From the NCBI GenBank assembly GCA_902651635.1, contig CACRSC010000016.1, positions 112,946-168,842 on the forward strand: 55,897 nucleotides of DNA, given 5' to 3'. This DNA is from Mastigamoeba balamuthi. Its lineage: Eukaryota > Evosea > Mastigamoebida > Mastigamoebidae. Positions 52,828 to 55,897 of the stretch are shown here, in pieces. Below the pieces are notes generated by a model that worked only from the letters and a program-made list of their open reading frames with translations, was not told the DNA's origin and searched no databases. The translations under genes were made by a program, and so were the position numbers. The stretch's first letter is position 1. Each line of letters opens with the position of its first letter.

Positions 52828-53663
52828 GCCGATGAGTAGCTCAAACCTCTGCTGCAATGTGGCTGAAAACTGATCGCAATTCACCAAGGAATCACACCTC
52901 ATTTCCTGGCGGTTATACATTGCAAAAGCACTTATTATTTGGAATCGAGCTGGATGAGGCTAACGGCACAGACAAATGTCGGTTTTTAACCGCCAGTTTT
53001 CTATGCAATTCTGCAAGGAATTCTCCTGCTTTTCTGTGGCGCTGTGCGAAAAAGCTAGGGGCGAGCTGCTGGATGGGCTAGCTCATGCTTCGGCTTTTTA
53101 AAAAGCAGGGGGATAAGTGGGCTGTGACCTGGATCTCGATTTGATTTCGAATTGGCCCGTTAATCGTGTTGGATCTGAGATCTAGTGAATTTGCAAGATG
53201 AGCTTCACGCTCTCACCCAATCGTGAGTGATGCAGTTGATCCTGTGGACCTCGGTGGCGTTTGACAGCCTACTCCGACCGCAGTTCATCTCAGTTTCAAT
53301 TCTACTTGACATAGATCATTTTTCGCGGAGGAATGGAGGGTAGGCATACGGAACAGAGCAGACTACATTCTGCAGTTCGACGAAGGGCACCGAGCCCTCT
53401 GCGAAACCTAGTGTGGTGGCCCTGAGCTCAACAGAGATGGGAACCTCCCCCTGTGCTGGAGAGCAGCAGCAACTGAGCCTCGTGCCCCCTGCTTGCATAG
53501 CCTCGGCTAGTGTTGGTGTGCTGAGTGGCAACAGACGATCTTCGGCGGCTCCAAAGGGGTCCCGAGGACTGGCACCACTACCCAGAAGAAAGCAATCAAA
53601 GCCATGTGGTTGTTATGTCAGAGGCGTGGGGGAGAGGCGAACAGAGGCGCTGGCACAGCCATC
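52828..53663. other. Upstream region of copy C, with a displaced promoter-like block
   Basis: From about 53050 the sequence again resembles the A/B promoter (GTGGGCTGTGACCTGG; GAGCTGCTGGATGGG), but about 200 bases of AT-rich DNA (52840-53040) now separate it from the gene. On the minus strand an open frame at about 53604-53316 (EVPISVELRATTLGF; VELQNVVCSVPYAYPP) looks protein-like, but no start or splice partner could be found; it is too weak to call as a gene. Confidence 0.4.
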
Positions 53664-54806
53664 TCAGAACCTGCAGTTGTAGCGGTCGTAGAGCGCGAGC
53701 CTCTGCTCGTCCGACGACCACCCGGCGCCGTGGATGATGGTCGCGTTGCGGACCTCGCCGTTGCAGTCGGTCCAGATGTCGGGGAAGGCGCCGTGCATGG
53801 GCGCCGGGTGCACGAGCTTGGTGCCCGGGACCCCGCGGAACTGCGACAGCAGCGCCCAGCCCGAGCACGCCGAGGTGAAGAGCGTGCGCTGGCGCAGCAG
53901 GGGGTCCGCGAGGACGATCTGGTTCATGGCGGCCTGGTCGCAGGCGCCGGCCTTTGCGTGCTTCTGCTCCTCGTAGATGGCGCGCATGAGGCTCATCATC
54001 GCGGCCTGCGTCCCCGCGAGCTGCCCCGCGTTGAGGTAGACCTGCGTCCTGCCGCCCTCGCTCTCGTAGAAGTGCGGCACGCAGCGGGCCTGGTCGCCTG
54101 CGGCCCACTGGCTCTCGCCCGCGACGTAGCCCTCGTCCGCGACGACGAGCTCGAGCTGCTGGCCGTAGCGCTGCTGCGAGCGCCCGAGGTGCTCCTCGAG
54201 GAACGCCGAGGGGTCGCGCTGGAACAGCAGGTCGCGGAGGTCCGCCGTGACGACGTACCTGTAGGGGTACTCGAGGCTGTCGGCGCCGCACCAGTAGGCG
54301 CCCGCCTTGCAGGGCTGCCTGCGCGTGGCAGGCGTGGCCAGGGCCAGCCAGCGGTACATGGCGAAGAACCGCGCAGTCACCGCCTCCTTGGGGTGCCGCC
54401 CGTCGGAGTACGGACCCGCGCCCGCTGGGGCGTCGACGACGCGGACCTGCCTGTGGGGCCGCAGCCACTCGCGGAGCTGCTCGCGGCTGCGGGGGTCGCC
54501 CTGCAGCTCGCCGACGAGCAGGACGACGTCGCCCGCGAAGCCGCTCTCGAGCAGCGTCCGTATCGTGCCGCACATGACGCGCAGCTCGTAGCCGCTGGCG
54601 TACGAGATGAACAGGTCCCTCGTGGGCCTCGCGGTGCCCACAGTGTCGGCAACGCTCGAGGACGAGGACGAGGGCTGCTGGGCGTCGTGGGCCCTCCTGC
54701 AGGGCTCCTGCGGCGCCGCGGCTGTCCAGAGCCAGTGGACCAGCGCCACGTTGAGCGAGCACGAGCACAGGAGCAGCAGCGTGAGGGCGAGCGGCCGGGG
54801 CGACAT
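53664..54806 (-). CDS. Type II membrane glycosyltransferase-like protein
   Basis: 380 residues from ATG 54806, chosen because it places a signal anchor (PLALTLLLLCSCSLNVALVHWLW) at the N-terminus; the frame is open to 54902. A Ser/Ala-rich stem follows, then a catalytic-like domain: RDLFISYASGYELRVMCGTI, VVLLVGELQGD, RFFAMYRWLA, YRYVVTADLRDLLFQRDP (an Asp-x-x-Asp metal-site pattern as in GT-A enzymes), YLNAGQLAGT, ACDQAAMNQIVL, PAPMHGAFPDIWTDC and a C-terminal ATIIHGAGW. The order (donor-site DxxD, invariant NAG, DQ..., final H-G) matches Golgi glycosyltransferases. Donor and acceptor are unknown. Single exon. Confidence 0.75.
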   Translation of the reverse strand: MSPRPLALTLLLLCSCSLNVALVHWLWTAAAPQEPCRRAHDAQQPSSSSSSVADTVGTARPTRDLFISYASGYELRVMCGTIRTLLESGFAGDVVLLVGELQGDPRSREQLREWLRPHRQVRVVDAPAGAGPYSDGRHPKEAVTARFFAMYRWLALATPATRRQPCKAGAYWCGADSLEYPYRYVVTADLRDLLFQRDPSAFLEEHLGRSQQRYGQQLELVVADEGYVAGESQWAAGDQARCVPHFYESEGGRTQVYLNAGQLAGTQAAMMSLMRAIYEEQKHAKAGACDQAAMNQIVLADPLLRQRTLFTSACSGWALLSQFRGVPGTKLVHPAPMHGAFPDIWTDCNGEVRNATIIHGAGWSSDEQRLALYDRYNCRF

Positions 54807-55111
54807 GCAGATCAGCAGACAAGCGGTCCAGCGGTGGACCAGTCGGATTTTCCCGACACAGCCAATGTTGATATGGAGTGTACCATCTCCATTTAGAAAC
54901 AATAACGGTTTTCTCCCCCCCGCTGGTCAGCACTGAAGGAGCCCTGGGAGGATTGCGGCTATCATTCCTTGTTCTGGTACTAGCGGGAGCCGAGCAAATC
55001 CGCAACTGTACTACCATCAGATCTCCGAATCAGAATTAGTTTGGGTACTGCGGGAGAATGAGAATCTGGCTCTGCCAGTGGGCGGGTAACTTCCTAAAAC
55101 ACCCCCCAATT

Positions 55112-55182
55112 CAACTCGCCGGGAATTGATCCGCCGACCCCTACTTAAAAATTAGGTGCCATACCGCTGTTCTAAGGCACAC
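55112..55182 (-). pseudogene. tRNA-like relic (anticodon loop TTTTTAA, Lys-UUU type)
   Basis: On the minus strand a D-arm-like word (TTAGAACAGCGGTA), an anticodon-arm-like hairpin (CCTAA-TTTTTAA-GTAGG) and a T-arm-like word (GGATCAATTCC) occur in the right order and spacing, but the D, T and acceptor stems do not pair. A dead tRNA or a tRNA-derived element is the most I can say. Confidence 0.3.
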
Positions 55183-55359
55183 ATTTTAATAGCACAAAGA
55201 AAACAATGATATTTAACCTCTTATTTACGTATGACTCCAAACAGATGATGGCGTTGAGTGATGTCAATGCTGATGTAAACAAGTTTTAACTGGCCTTAAA
55301 TAGCTTGTTTCTTTTTGTCTGACTTCTTTTTTGTTGTGTGGATTTGCTACTTGCTACAA

Positions 55360-55897
55360 ATGAGCAAGAAGGTTAGTGCGTCAAGAGCACTGAGAGAGCT
55401 CTGTGATGCTCTCACGGCAGGCTCTGCTGTGGAGCTTCCCCCTCGTCGTTGCCGTTCTGGTGTACACCGGCTTGTTCAGCTTCAGAAGCTTGACTCAGGT
55501 ATAACAAGTGTCTTGTTTATTAGATGTAAACTCACACAATGTACAGAGGACGAACTCAGTGTCCTTAGTGCAAATGATGTAGGTGAGGCACTGGGAGTGC
55601 TCAATCTGGGCCGAGCACGAAGTGCAGGCAGTGCAGGCACTGTCGATGGTGACAGTGGCAGTGCACTCGGCAGTGCACTTAGCATCGGTGATGCGCACGG
55701 TGTCAGCGGTGCACTCGGCGTCGGCGATGCACTCGGCGTCGGTGGTATGCTGGGCGACTGTGTTGGCAGTGCGCTCAGCGTCGATGGTGCACTGAGCGAC
55801 CGTGTCGGCGGTGCGCTCGGCGTCGGCGGTGCGCTCGGCGTCGACGGTGCGCTCGGCGTTGGCGGTGCGCTCGGCGTCGGCGGTGCGCTCGGCGTCG
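55360..55897 (+). CDS. Protein with Gly/Ala/Leu-rich repeat tail (3' end beyond window)
   Basis: The ATG at 55360 (ACAAATGAGC) opens a frame that stays open to the window edge, 179 codons. The first 75 residues look globular (SKKVSASRALRELCDALTAG; LVQLQKLDSGITSVLFIR; CTEDELSVLSANDVGEALG); from about residue 90 the protein becomes tandem repeats based on GGALGV, encoded by an 18-base unit. The repeat drifts gradually into the globular part. No family is recognised; a structural or wall-type repeat protein is one possibility. Confidence 0.5.
   Translation, partial: MSKKVSASRALRELCDALTAGSAVELPPRRCRSGVHRLVQLQKLDSGITSVLFIRCKLTQCTEDELSVLSANDVGEALGVLNLGRARSAGSAGTVDGDSGSALGSALSIGDAHGVSGALGVGDALGVGGMLGDCVGSALSVDGALSDRVGGALGVGGALGVDGALGVGGALGVGGALGV
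55680..55897 (+). repeat. 18-base tandem repeat (GGTGCGCTCGGCGTCGGC)
   Basis: Units become more regular toward the window end, with variants GTCGAC, GTTGGC and GTCGGC. Length is a multiple of three, so the array is translated in frame as GALGVG. Confidence 0.85.

Overview
The window is nuclear DNA of an intron-rich, GC-rich unicellular eukaryote. An amoebozoan-type protist is the best guess: it has RhoGEF, RGS and RapGAP signalling proteins, a receptor-type adenylyl/guanylyl cyclase, a WD40-type ATG16 and Cys-rich surface proteins. The species is an inference. Genes were rebuilt by joining exons; where exact splice positions are given, reading phase is conserved across every junction. Many 5' splice sites read GTGCGC or GTACGC, and an unusual share start with GC (GCACGC, GCGCGC, GCGTGT).

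Layout. 1-4269: 3' part of a CH-RGS-DH-PH Rho exchange factor. 4640-17003: an accessory array in which a small secreted, GPI-type Cys protein (+ strand) alternates with a secreted SGNH/GDSL esterase (- strand). Most copies are broken; one esterase and one GPI-type gene are intact here. The array is interrupted by an AT-rich insertion with a four-pass membrane protein, a 94-base assembly gap, a RhoGEF relic and a trypsin-fold protease. 17553-25568: nucleotide-sugar transporter, a 498-residue protein of unknown function, and a transmembrane class III cyclase. 26146-26708: another intact GPI-type gene. 27226-34336: a divergent pair, a ten-exon protein with a degenerate endonuclease/phosphatase-like domain (-) and ATG16 (+), sharing a 259-base promoter. 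34841-42860: a small possibly myristoylated protein, an AT-rich Cys-rich surface protein, a RapGAP, a decayed GPI-type gene and a coiled-coil protein. 43068-50117: a 3.3 kb inverted repeat, each arm carrying a five-exon single-pass membrane protein gene, with a third diverged copy at 50544-52827. 53664-54806: a type II membrane glycosyltransferase-like protein. 55360-end: start of a protein that becomes Gly/Ala/Leu repeats.

How they fit together. The core genes cover small-GTPase signalling (RhoGEF, RapGAP), cyclic-nucleotide signalling, autophagy and Golgi glycosylation, with no operon logic. The accessory genes (GPI-type proteins, esterases, protease, membrane-protein family) are mostly secretory or cell-surface. 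Several share an ACGTCA box about 70-100 bases upstream of the start codon, which suggests a common regulator (inference).
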